Shown: piece after piece, positions 30,424 to 39,161 of the stretch
Numbering within the stretch: the first letter of the stretch is position 1
How the letters are laid out: each line of letters opens with the position of its first letter
Assembly (NCBI GenBank): GCA_041399205.1
Contig: JAWKTK010000032.1
Location: forward strand, 13,282-77,281
Reading direction: 5' to 3'
Length of the DNA: 64,000 nt
Origin: JAGQOZ01 sp041399205
GTDB taxonomy: Bacteria; Planctomycetota; Planctomycetia; Pirellulales; Pirellulaceae
Program-made: the position numbers and the translations under genes
Notes under the pieces: model-generated
Seen by the model: only the letters and a program-made list of their open reading frames with translations
Databases searched by the model: none
What the model was told of the DNA's origin: nothing

Positions 30424-31017
30424 ATGCGAAGTCTCGTTTTGCTCCTTTGCTTTCTTTGGATCACGGTGGGATGTTCAAAGAGTGCGAATCAATTGAACGA
30501 ACCAACGCCGTCCACAGAAGATCAGACGCTCGCTGTCGAATTGTCCGCTCAGGAACGCGCCACCGCGGCAAAGGACGAATTATTCCAATCCTTGTCCACT
30601 AAGTTGGTAGCTGCCATGTCCAGCGGTGGTCCCGTTAACGCGATTGAAGTCTGCAGTAAGGAAGCGCCCAATCTGGCTCAAGAAATTTCCGCTCGCCACG
30701 GGCTGACCATCGGACGGACTTCGTTTCGGTTGCGCAATCCGCAGAATGCAGCGCCCGAATGGACGCAGCCATTTGTCGCAGGTCAAGATACGGACGTGCA
30801 GTTTGTTCCTTTGGAAAATGGCGCGACAGGTGCGTTGTTTCCGATTCGTCTGAAGCCGCAGTGTTTGACGTGTCACGGTCCCAAGGAACAGATTGGCGAC
30901 GATGTCAAGCAGCAGCTGGCCACCTACTATCCAGACGATCAAGCGACCGGATTTCAGGACGGAGATTTGCGAGGCTGGTTTTGGGTAGAAGTGCCAGCCA
31001 AAGCAAGCAAAGAATGA
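30424..31017 (+). CDS. Lipoprotein with c-type haem motif, DUF3365/Tll0287-like
   Basis: A 197-residue protein from ATG 30424 (30415 is also possible). MRSLVLLLCFLWITVGC gives a lipobox with Cys17 as the lipid site. The mature part has the DUF3365-like pattern: SGGPVNAIEVCSKEAPNLAQ, GLTIGRTSFRLRNPQNAAPE, and then CLTCHG (147-152), a CxxCH haem c attachment site. This single-haem domain appears in periplasmic sensors and in the cyanobacterial protein Tll0287. Here it is stand-alone, so it probably acts as an extracytoplasmic electron carrier or redox sensor. It converges on the flavoprotein gene, with 36 bp between stops. Confidence 0.75.
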   Translation: MRSLVLLLCFLWITVGCSKSANQLNEPTPSTEDQTLAVELSAQERATAAKDELFQSLSTKLVAAMSSGGPVNAIEVCSKEAPNLAQEISARHGLTIGRTSFRLRNPQNAAPEWTQPFVAGQDTDVQFVPLENGATGALFPIRLKPQCLTCHGPKEQIGDDVKQQLATYYPDDQATGFQDGDLRGWFWVEVPAKASKE

Positions 31018-31053
31018 TTCCCTGTGAATACATTCGAAGCGAACGTTCCGCGC

Positions 31054-32604
31054 CTATCGGCCCACATTCCAACGCAACAATAGTGACAGCAGTCGTTGGT
31101 TTTGTGGTGTCAGACGCATTCGATTCCATTGGTCGCCCAATTTGCGAATCGCGTCTGCCGTCGTCGGGTACGGATGAATCGTATTGCCAATTTGCGCAAT
31201 CGTCACTTTGTTTTGCATGGCCAGTGTCAGTTCTGAAATCAGATTCCCGGCGTCTGCGGCCACGACGGTAGCTCCTAGAATCTGGCCAGACTTGCGATCC
31301 AGGATTACCTTTACAAATCCATCGGTATCGCCATCCAAGATCGCTCGGTCCACCCCGGAAAAATCTTGCTGCAGCACAACGTGCGAGATTCCTTGAGTTT
31401 GTGCGTCTTCGGTAGACAAGCCAACGCTGGCAAGTTCCGGCGAAGTATAGGTGGTGCGAGGAATCAGCAACCGATCCGTGCGTTTTCGTCCCAGCGGACC
31501 GATTGCGAACAACGCGTTTTGAATGACAGCTCGAGCCTGAAAGTCGGCCGCATGCGTAAACTGCCATGACGAACTGACATCGCCAGCCGCAAATATTCGA
31601 TGATTGGTAGTGCGAGCATACGCGTCGACGGTCACCCCAGCTGCAGAGTACGCCACGCCAGCCGCTTCCAAATTCAATCCGTTCAGATTCGGTGTCCGGC
31701 CAGTGGCGACCAATAAGTGGCTCGCTTCGCAGACGGAATCTTGTGACGCCGCTGACACGTGCAGTCGAATTCGTCCCGAATCCGACAGCGCGACGCGGTC
31801 GATTGGACAGCGCAGTCGCACTTGAATTCCGCCCGTCTCCATTCGGCGCAAGACAACGTTCGCCGCGTCGATGTCATCTTTTGGCAAGATACGTTCCGAC
31901 CGCTGAAACAGCGTCACTTTGGTTCCAAGCTGCGAGAACGCTTGCGCCATTTCACAACCAATCGGGCCGCCGCCAATGATCGCCAAATGGTCTGGTCGGT
32001 TGGTCAATTCAAACAAGTTTTCGTTGGTTAGAAATGGCACGTCTTGGATGCCCGGAATAGCAGGAATGGCGGCTCGAGCACCCGTGGCGATGACAGCCTT
32101 GCGAAACGAAAGCGTGGCCGAACCATGTTGGTCCGATTCAACTTGGATGGTCCGTTCGTTCCGAAAAGACGCGTTGCCCAAAAAGACATCGACGCCGAGC
32201 GCTGCGAATCGTTCAGCCGAATCGTGCGGACTGATTTCAGCTCGCAGGCGTCGCATACGTTGCATTACATCGCCAAAATTGGCTGCGGCGGAGGTTGCAG
32301 AGGTGGTGATGCCCCATTCACTTGCGGCGTTAAGCGTACGGACAATTCGACCACTGGCGATCAGCGCTTTTGAAGGAACGCAACCAAAGTTCAGGCAATC
32401 TCCGCCCATTAGATTTCGTTCGACCAAAGCAACTCTTGCACCCAATCCCGCCGCGCCAGCCGCAGTTACCAGCCCAGCGGTCCCGGCACCGATAACCACC
32501 AAGTGGTAGGGTAAGCTTGGTGCTTTGTTCTTCCAGTTCTGGGGATGAACGTGTTGAACGAGTGTCTGGTTGTGAATGTCGTTGGGTTGCAATGTCTTCT
32601 CCAT
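31054..32604 (-). CDS. FAD-dependent pyridine nucleotide-disulfide oxidoreductase, mercuric-reductase-like
   Basis: A 516-residue cytoplasmic flavoenzyme. Residues ~33-66 bind FAD (VVIGAGTAGLVTAAGAAGLG). The redox disulfide is GGDCLNFGCVPSKA (Cys70, Cys75). A second Rossmann motif, IIGGGPIGCEMAQAFSQLG, binds NAD(P)H. FAAGDVSS is the second FAD contact. The C-terminal dimerisation domain has HPYPT, the catalytic His of the lipoamide dehydrogenase/MerA fold. No N-terminal HMA domain and no C-terminal vicinal Cys pair are seen, so true mercury reduction is not supported. A dihydrolipoamide-dehydrogenase-like or other disulfide reductase role is equally possible. Full length and in one frame. Confidence 0.82.
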   Translation of the reverse strand: MEKTLQPNDIHNQTLVQHVHPQNWKNKAPSLPYHLVVIGAGTAGLVTAAGAAGLGARVALVERNLMGGDCLNFGCVPSKALIASGRIVRTLNAASEWGITTSATSAAANFGDVMQRMRRLRAEISPHDSAERFAALGVDVFLGNASFRNERTIQVESDQHGSATLSFRKAVIATGARAAIPAIPGIQDVPFLTNENLFELTNRPDHLAIIGGGPIGCEMAQAFSQLGTKVTLFQRSERILPKDDIDAANVVLRRMETGGIQVRLRCPIDRVALSDSGRIRLHVSAASQDSVCEASHLLVATGRTPNLNGLNLEAAGVAYSAAGVTVDAYARTTNHRIFAAGDVSSSWQFTHAADFQARAVIQNALFAIGPLGRKRTDRLLIPRTTYTSPELASVGLSTEDAQTQGISHVVLQQDFSGVDRAILDGDTDGFVKVILDRKSGQILGATVVAADAGNLISELTLAMQNKVTIAQIGNTIHPYPTTADAIRKLGDQWNRMRLTPQNQRLLSLLLRWNVGR

Positions 32605-32959
32605 GGCGAGTGAAAAAATGCCAACTGATCACGATGCAAGGATGATAACCGTTTGTGACTACCACCGTACCGAATGGAACGTGCGATTCGAGCCACTTTG
32701 TGTCAAAAAGGAACAGGCAGGCGCGAGATAATTTGTCGATTTCTCCGCAGATTGCCTGGGCAATTTCAAGTGTTCGGTCAAAGTAGACTATTTCCTACAG
32801 AATCCGGTCTTGGAGTTGGATATAATGACGCGAAATATTTTCCAGACGCATCCCGCCTGTCTTGGAAAAAACGGCGAACGTTTCCCAAGCAAGAATCGTT
32901 CGCGGCACAATCGTGCTCAAAGAATTTCCCACCATACGCCGAGCCGAATAGGAATCAAG
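32605..32959. other. Divergent intergenic region with TATAAT box
   Basis: About 355 bp between the flavoprotein start (32604, minus) and the PSCyt start (32960, plus). A perfect TATAAT lies at 32821-32826, 134 bp before the plus-strand start. I find no matching -35 hexamer at normal spacing. The frame upstream of 32960 is open back to 32810 but its translation does not look like protein. Confidence 0.4.
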
Positions 32960-35900
32960 ATGATGTTGCGTGGCTTCTGTTTCATTCCACAAAACGTAGT
33001 TGGTTACGTTGTTGCTGGCTTCTTGCCTTTGCTAACGGCCCATGGCCTGTTGGCTCAGGATGAACCAACGTTGCAGTACAATCGCGATGTTCGCGCCATC
33101 TTGGCAGACAATTGTTTTTCGTGTCATGGTCCCGACAGCGCCGGACGCAAGGCCGATCTGCGATTGGATCAGCGCGAAGCAGCCATCGACCTAGGTTCGC
33201 TAACACCCGGCGATCCCGATGCCAGTGAAATGATTGTTCGAATCGAATCGGACGATCCAGATCTGATCATGCCACCAGCCGAAACCAAGAAAACACTCAC
33301 CGCCGAACAAAAGGAAATCTTACGACGTTGGGTTGCCGAAGGCGCCAAATACGAAGCACATTGGTCCTTCATTCCGCCGCAACTTCCTGATTCGCCGCAG
33401 GTGTCCAACCAGCAATGGCCCAAGAATGAAATTGACCGTTTTGTGCTGGCCAAATTGGAAGAAAAGCAGCTCGTCCCTGCTCCGGAAGCGGAACCGGCCA
33501 AGTTATTTCGTCGCCTGCATTTGGATATCACGGGCCTGCCACCATCGCCAGCAGATGTGCAAGCGTTTGTGGACGACTATTCGCAACGCAAAGACGTGGC
33601 CTTGTCACAGTGGATTGATCAGTTGATGGATTCGCCAGCTTGGGGCGAACATCGAGCTCGTTATTGGCTGGACGCCGCTCGCTATGGTGACACCCATGGT
33701 TTGCATTTTGACAACTATCGCGAAATGTGGCCCTATCGAGATTGGGTGATTCGCGCCTTCAATGCGAACCTTCCCTTCGACCAAATGACGGTAGAACAGT
33801 TGGCAGGCGATTTGTTGCCGAACCCCACGATCGATCAGCAGATTGCCACCGGTTTCCAACGCTGCAACATCACCACCAACGAAGGCGGTACCATTGACGA
33901 AGAGAATTTGGCCAACTATGCGGTGGATCGAGTGCAAACGTTTGGCTGGGTCTATTTGGGACTGACGACCAACTGTTGTCAGTGTCACAATCACAAGTTC
34001 GATCCTCTGACCATGAAGGATTTTTATTCGCTGGCGGCGTATTTTCGTAATACCACACAGCCGGCCAAAGATGGCAATGTGAAAGACGGTCGAGGCCCCG
34101 CGTTGGTCGTACCACAAGGGCAAGACTTGGTTCGTTGGAAAGCATTGCCTGACGAAATCGCCGCAGCCGCAGCGAAACGCGACCAACGCAAACGAGATGC
34201 GGATCAAGCTTTTCAAACTTGGCTGGCAGCTGCGTCGGCCGAAACGCTGGAAACACAATTGCCCACGCAAGGATTGGTGGCCAGCGTGCCGTTGAACGAA
34301 GGTACCGGCAATACCGCTCGAGACGAATGTGGCGCGGCCTACATTCACAAAGCCACTGGCGATGTGACGTGGATGCCAGGCGGCAAGCTCGGTTCGGCGC
34401 CCGTCATGCAATTGGGCGGCACCTTTGAACTGGGCGCGGTAGGCGATTTTGAACGAAATGAAACGTTCAGCTACGGTGCTTGGATCAAGGCGGGCAAAGA
34501 CAATATTTCCGGAGCCATCGTCGCTCGCATGGATGAAGGCAACGCCTATCGAGGCTACGATTTGTGGCAGCAAGGTAGATCAATCGCCGTGCATATCATT
34601 GATCAATGGCCCGACAACGCGTTGAAAGTGGTGACGACCGACGCGGTGCTGACGCCTGGATCGTGGCAACATGTCTTTGCCACGTATGATGGAACCGGGA
34701 AGCCGGAAGGCATCAAGATCTATGTTGACGGAAAAGCGGTTTCGCTGCGCACCGAAACCAATTCGCTGAAGTCGGACGCTTCGATTCGAACCGAAACGCC
34801 ATTCCGCGTTGGACAGCGAAGCCACGGACAAGTGTTCGAAGCCGGTTCGCTGCAAGATGTTCGCATCTACGATAGAATTCTGACCGATGCTGAAGTAAAA
34901 ACGCTCAGCGATTTAGTGCCACTCAAATCAGTTCTGGCGACGGCGCCGGCGGATCGGACCACGCAGCAAATCGCGTCGCTGTTTGATCATTACCTGGTCA
35001 CGCAAGACGCCGAATACGGTTCGCTGGAAGATGCTGTACGAAATTTGCAGGCCGAACAAAACGCGATTCGTAGTCGCAGTCCGGTTACGCATGTACAGGA
35101 AGAACGAACCGATCGCATGCCGATGGCCCATGTTTTAACTCGAGGCGAATACGACAAGCCTGCGGATGAAGTCACTGCGGCGACGCCTGCCGCGCTGCAT
35201 CCGCTGCGCGATGACGCGCCGCAAAACCGGCTGGGATTGGCACAGTGGGTAGTTGATCCGGCTAATCCACTGACAGCTCGAGTGACCGTGAATCGATTCT
35301 GGCAGCAGGTCTTTGGCAAGGGAATTGTTGTGACGCCGGAAGACTTTGGAGTGATGGGTGCCACGCCAACGCATCCGGAATTGCTTGATTGGCTGGCGGT
35401 TGATTTTCGCGACAACGGCTGGGATGTGAAGCGATTCTTCAAACAGATTTTCATGAGTGCCACGTATCGGTAGTCGGCCAATCTATCGCCGGAAAAGCAA
35501 GAGGCGGATTTTGATAATTCGTGGCTTTCACGAGGCCCTCGTTTTCGGATGGATGCAGAAATGGTTCGCGACACGGCTTTGTCTGCCAGCGGATTGCTGC
35601 AGGATGAAATGTTCGGACCTGGCGTCAAGCCGTATCAGCCGGAAGCCATTTGGGACGTTGTCGGCTTGCCCGGCGGGGATACTCGGAATTACGTGCAAAG
35701 CGAAGGCAAAGACCTTTATCGCCGATCACTTTACACGTTCTGGAAACGCATGGCACCGCCGCCGAATTTGGAAGCGTTCAACGCGCCTAGCCGAGAAGTC
35801 TGTACGGTGCGACGCGAACGAACCAACACGCCTCTGCAAGCACTTGTCACCTTGAACGATCCGCAATTTGTCGAAGCTGCTCGGAACTTGGCTCAACTGG

Positions 35901-36172
35901 CACTTCAAAAAGGCAAGTCGGATCCGGTTGCAACGTTGGACGTGATTGCTCGGCGAACTTTGGGCCGAACGCTCAGCGATGCGGAACAGGCGGTGCTGTT
36001 GGACAGTCAACAAGCGTTCGCCGAACACTACGCAGCGCACGCCGATGACGCCACCGCCTTGTTGGCCGTCGGCGCATCCGCCGTAGACGAATCCATTTCG
36101 GCCGCATCCTTGGCTGCTTGGACCATGGTCTGCAATCAAGTTCTGAACCTGGACGAACTCCTGAACAAATAG
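32960..36172 (+). CDS. PSCyt1-PSCyt2-LamG-PSD1 planctomycete cytochrome protein, interrupted by in-frame TAG
   Basis: From ATG 32960: signal peptide to LLAQDEP, then PSCyt1 with the haem motif NCFSCHGPD (CxxCH, Cys52-His56). PSCyt2/DUF1549 follows (WPKNEIDRFVLAKLEEKQL, HLDITGLPP, ARYWLDAARYGDTHG). A LamG-like insert (~450-650) reads GAWIKAG and HVFATYDGTGKPEG. PSD1/DUF1553 comes last (NRLGLAQWVVDPANPLTARV, HPELLDWLAVDF). A TAG at 35471-35473 breaks the frame just after FMSATYR. The same frame continues SANLSPEKQEADFDN and RGPRFRMDAEMVRDTALSAS to 36172, including RRERTNTPLQALVTLNDPQF. The usual residue after TYR is Gln, so CAG to TAG explains it. Full product ~1,070 residues. The DUF1501 gene follows after 60 bp, as usual for this pair. 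Confidence 0.88.
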
Positions 36173-36232
36173 CCGCTCAGCAGCATGCTGCTGGATCACG
36201 CGTAATCGAATCATAAAAGCGAAGGACAAGAA

Positions 36233-37666
36233 ATGCACAATATTCAATCTCGACGCCAGTTCTTTACCACCGGTCGGAACATCATGGGGTCGGCCGCTTT
36301 GGCATCGTTGCTAGGACAAGAGAATTCGCTGTTCGCGGCGACACATCGACCCATGGGACCGCATTTTGCGCCCAAGGCCAAACGAGTAATCTATCTGCAC
36401 ATGGTCGGCGGTCCTTCGCAAATGGATTTGTTTGACTACAAACCCGTCATGCAAGAATGGTATGACAAAGAGCTGCCCGATTCGATTCGCATGGGACAGC
36501 GCCTGACCACCATGACCAGCGGACAAGCTCGCTTTCCGGTTGCACCGTCCAAATTCAAATTCAGTCCGGCGGGCGAATGCGGTTTGTGGATGAATACGGA
36601 GCTACTTCCCAATCTGGCCAAGAAAGTGGACGAAATCTGCTGGATGCGAAGTCTGCACACGGAAGCCATTAACCACGAACCGGCCAGTGCCGCCATGCAA
36701 ACCGGCAACCAAATGACCGGTCGTCCTTGTTTGGGCGCGTGGGCGTCATACGGATTGGGTTCGGAAAATGAAAATCTGCCTTCGTTTGTGGTGTTGGTGG
36801 CAGTGCCCAGTAACCGAGATCAAGAACAGGCTATTTCTGCTCGACTCTGGAGTGCCGGATACCTGCCGGGCGAACATGCGGGCGTTTCGTTCCGCAGTCA
36901 AGGCGACCCGATTCTATATATTACTAACCCGCCAGGCGTGCCCGATGCCATTCGCCAGCGTTCGATCGAAGGCTTGAATCGTTTGAACGAAATGCAGTTG
37001 GCCGTGCATCGAGACCCCGAAACGCAAACGCGGATTCAGCAGTACGAAATGGCGTTTCGCATGCAAGCCAGTGTTCCCGAATTGACCGACTTGAGCAGCG
37101 AGCCGGATCACATTTTCGAACTCTACGGCGAAGATGCCAAGAAACCCGGAACCTTTGCCAACACGGCGTTGATGTCGCGACGCCTGATTGAACGAGGCGT
37201 CCGGTTTGTCCAAGTCTATCACAACAACTGGGACCATCATTCCAACGTCGCCGGACGCATGCCCAGTCAATGCAAGGATATCGACCAGCCTTGTTATGCG
37301 TTGCTAGAGGATCTAAAGCAGCGAGGCATGTTGGACGACACGTTGATCATTTGGGGTGGCGAATTTGGTCGCACGATTTACACCCAAGGCAATCTCTCTC
37401 GCGAAAACTACGGCCGAGACCATCATCCTCGTTGCTTTACCATGTGGATGGCCGGTGGCGGCGCGAAAGGCGGAACCATCTACGGTGAAACGGACGACTT
37501 TTCTTACAACATTGTCAAAGACCCAGTTCATATTCGCGACTTCCACGCCACGATTTTGCAATTGATGGGCTTTGACCACGAACGATTTTCGTACAAATTC
37601 CAAGGCCTAGATCAACGGTTAACGGGAGTGCTTCCTTCGCGAGTGATCCCGGAATTGTTGGCTTAG
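36233..37666 (+). CDS. DUF1501 family Tat-exported protein
   Basis: A 477-residue protein. SRRQFF (6-11) followed by a hydrophobic helix is a twin-arginine signal. The body has the DUF1501 sulfatase-like metal-hydrolase pattern: VIYLHMVGGPSQMDLFDYKP, TEAINHEPASAAMQTGNQMT, and DTLIIWGGEFGRT with the DHHPR site in NYGRDHHPRCFTMW. DUF1501 genes almost always follow a PSCyt/PSD1 gene in planctomycetes, as here, which suggests the two proteins work together outside the cytoplasm, perhaps on a polymeric carbohydrate. That role is inference; the reaction is unknown. Intact in one frame. Confidence 0.9.
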   Translation: MHNIQSRRQFFTTGRNIMGSAALASLLGQENSLFAATHRPMGPHFAPKAKRVIYLHMVGGPSQMDLFDYKPVMQEWYDKELPDSIRMGQRLTTMTSGQARFPVAPSKFKFSPAGECGLWMNTELLPNLAKKVDEICWMRSLHTEAINHEPASAAMQTGNQMTGRPCLGAWASYGLGSENENLPSFVVLVAVPSNRDQEQAISARLWSAGYLPGEHAGVSFRSQGDPILYITNPPGVPDAIRQRSIEGLNRLNEMQLAVHRDPETQTRIQQYEMAFRMQASVPELTDLSSEPDHIFELYGEDAKKPGTFANTALMSRRLIERGVRFVQVYHNNWDHHSNVAGRMPSQCKDIDQPCYALLEDLKQRGMLDDTLIIWGGEFGRTIYTQGNLSRENYGRDHHPRCFTMWMAGGGAKGGTIYGETDDFSYNIVKDPVHIRDFHATILQLMGFDHERFSYKFQGLDQRLTGVLPSRVIPELLA

Positions 37667-37689
37667 CGAGTTCGCTCAACACCATGGGC

Positions 37690-38973
37690 CTACAAAATGG
37701 CAGCGTAATCTTTAGCAATGCGGTCTAAATTCAGGCCTCGCAGGAAGCTGGAATAACACATCCAAGCCGCCAGCGCGCGGAGATCCGCAAATTGCGGCGG
37801 CAGAATTTTTGGGCGTACGACGATTCCTTCTTCGACTAAATGCGAAATGGTGCGCAGATCGCCCAGCGTTGTCTTGCCGCAGAACAGCAACGGAATCCGA
37901 TCAATCAAACCTTGGCGAATCGCCAGCTGCAGATAGTTGTAAATTAGAATAAAGCCTTTGCTGTAGCTGACGTCTTTGGTAAACGGTTGTCCATCCGGCG
38001 TGCTGCCTCGAAAGACTCGAGCGGTACTGCTGTACGCGTCATCTTCGGTCAGTCCTTGTTCCAGATAGAAACGGAAGATGTCTAAGAAGTTGGCGCCGTC
38101 TTCTGCCATCCCAACCGCTCGAATTCGATTCGCAACTCGGCGCAAACGTTCCGGGTGCGAAAGGAACGACAGATTTTCGACCAGAATCGCCAAACCTTCT
38201 TGTGTGATAGTGGACGAAGGCGGCCCTTTGCTCAGAAACGTGCAGACCGGCTGCGCCATGCCGTTTAGCGTGGTGCCTACATGAACCCAGCCTTCATGCA
38301 CCTCCAGTACTCGCAGATCCCGATCGTTGAACACGGCGTCCGTGCGAAGTTTGATGTAGTTGGAACCGGCCGCGGCATCGGCCACAATGCCATCGCTGAG
38401 CAGGACTTCAATGGGATGAGCAAAATTCTGAGTCAGCCGTTCGCTCAGGATCTTCACCGCATCGGCTGCGGGAATGGTGCGAGGTTCGGGAGCCAACAGA
38501 TGAGCATCGTCAATGGCGGTCAGCGCTTCCGCCATTTTAGAACCAAAGTCAGCCAGAGTTGGTTCGCCTTCATAAAATCGGTCGTGCGCACTGCCGTACA
38601 ACTCCTGAGAAAACCGCGAAAAATCCGGAGTGCCGCGAGTTTCAATCATCCGCAGCGTGTCGATGTATTCGCGACACATCCGTCGCATGATTCCGCCGAC
38701 CGGACTGTATTCACCAAGGCGGCGTTTGATATCCAATTCGATTTCCAAAAATTCGGATCGCTTCAGGACCGGATCATAGGCCAGTGGCGAATCGTGATAA
38801 TACGAACGATCGACGTCGGGCAAATGCTGGCACTTATTGGCGAAAAATTCGATTCGCACCGCATCGTCCCACTTCACCGCATCCAAAATGCGAATCGGAC
38901 GCTGGGCTTCGACAATGGAATCGGAAAGTTGGCGAATTACTTTCAAGTTTGCAGGAAGCTCGTCAGGAGCCAT
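37690..38973 (-). CDS. DUF1704 / QEGLA-motif putative metallopeptidase
   Basis: A 427-residue protein. VHEGWVHVGTTLNG holds an H-E-x-x-x-H zinc-site pattern, and TITQEGLAILVENLSFLSHP carries the QEGLA motif that names the family (annotated as flavohemoglobin-expression modulating; related to eukaryotic KIAA0895/MATCAP peptidases). Further along, VFRGSTPDGQPFTKDVSYSK and then GFILIYNYL is the conserved C-terminal block. The family is a likely zinc peptidase with unknown bacterial substrate. No signal peptide, so cytoplasmic. Stop codons of this gene and DUF1501 are convergent, with ~23 bp between them. Confidence 0.82.
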   Translation of the reverse strand: MAPDELPANLKVIRQLSDSIVEAQRPIRILDAVKWDDAVRIEFFANKCQHLPDVDRSYYHDSPLAYDPVLKRSEFLEIELDIKRRLGEYSPVGGIMRRMCREYIDTLRMIETRGTPDFSRFSQELYGSAHDRFYEGEPTLADFGSKMAEALTAIDDAHLLAPEPRTIPAADAVKILSERLTQNFAHPIEVLLSDGIVADAAAGSNYIKLRTDAVFNDRDLRVLEVHEGWVHVGTTLNGMAQPVCTFLSKGPPSSTITQEGLAILVENLSFLSHPERLRRVANRIRAVGMAEDGANFLDIFRFYLEQGLTEDDAYSSTARVFRGSTPDGQPFTKDVSYSKGFILIYNYLQLAIRQGLIDRIPLLFCGKTTLGDLRTISHLVEEGIVVRPKILPPQFADLRALAAWMCYSSFLRGLNLDRIAKDYAAIL

Positions 38974-39161
38974 GGTTACATTCCCAGGATTGGTTGGTAA
39001 GTCGCTATGTCAGAGATGGTTTCCGCCAACCTTGGAATCATAGTTGGCGCGAACCAAACTGTCACTAGCCACACGCAGCCAACCTCGCTTCTTCCGCACA
39101 ACTTGTTCTGAACCACAAAGCTCCGGCTATCCAAAACAGCTTGAGCTTCGCCTGAATCTTG

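Noticed and set aside
30905..31567. A 220-residue minus ORF overlapping the flavoprotein 3' end
   Set aside because: It is out of frame with the well-supported flavoprotein and reads as Arg/Ser-rich shadow sequence.
33035..33052. GGCCCATGGCC as another REP copy
   Set aside because: It is inside the signal peptide of the PSCyt gene, too short and without the flanking unit; probably chance.
33605..34573. A 322-residue minus ORF opposite PSCyt2
   Set aside because: Opposite a strongly conserved gene with family motifs; shadow frame.
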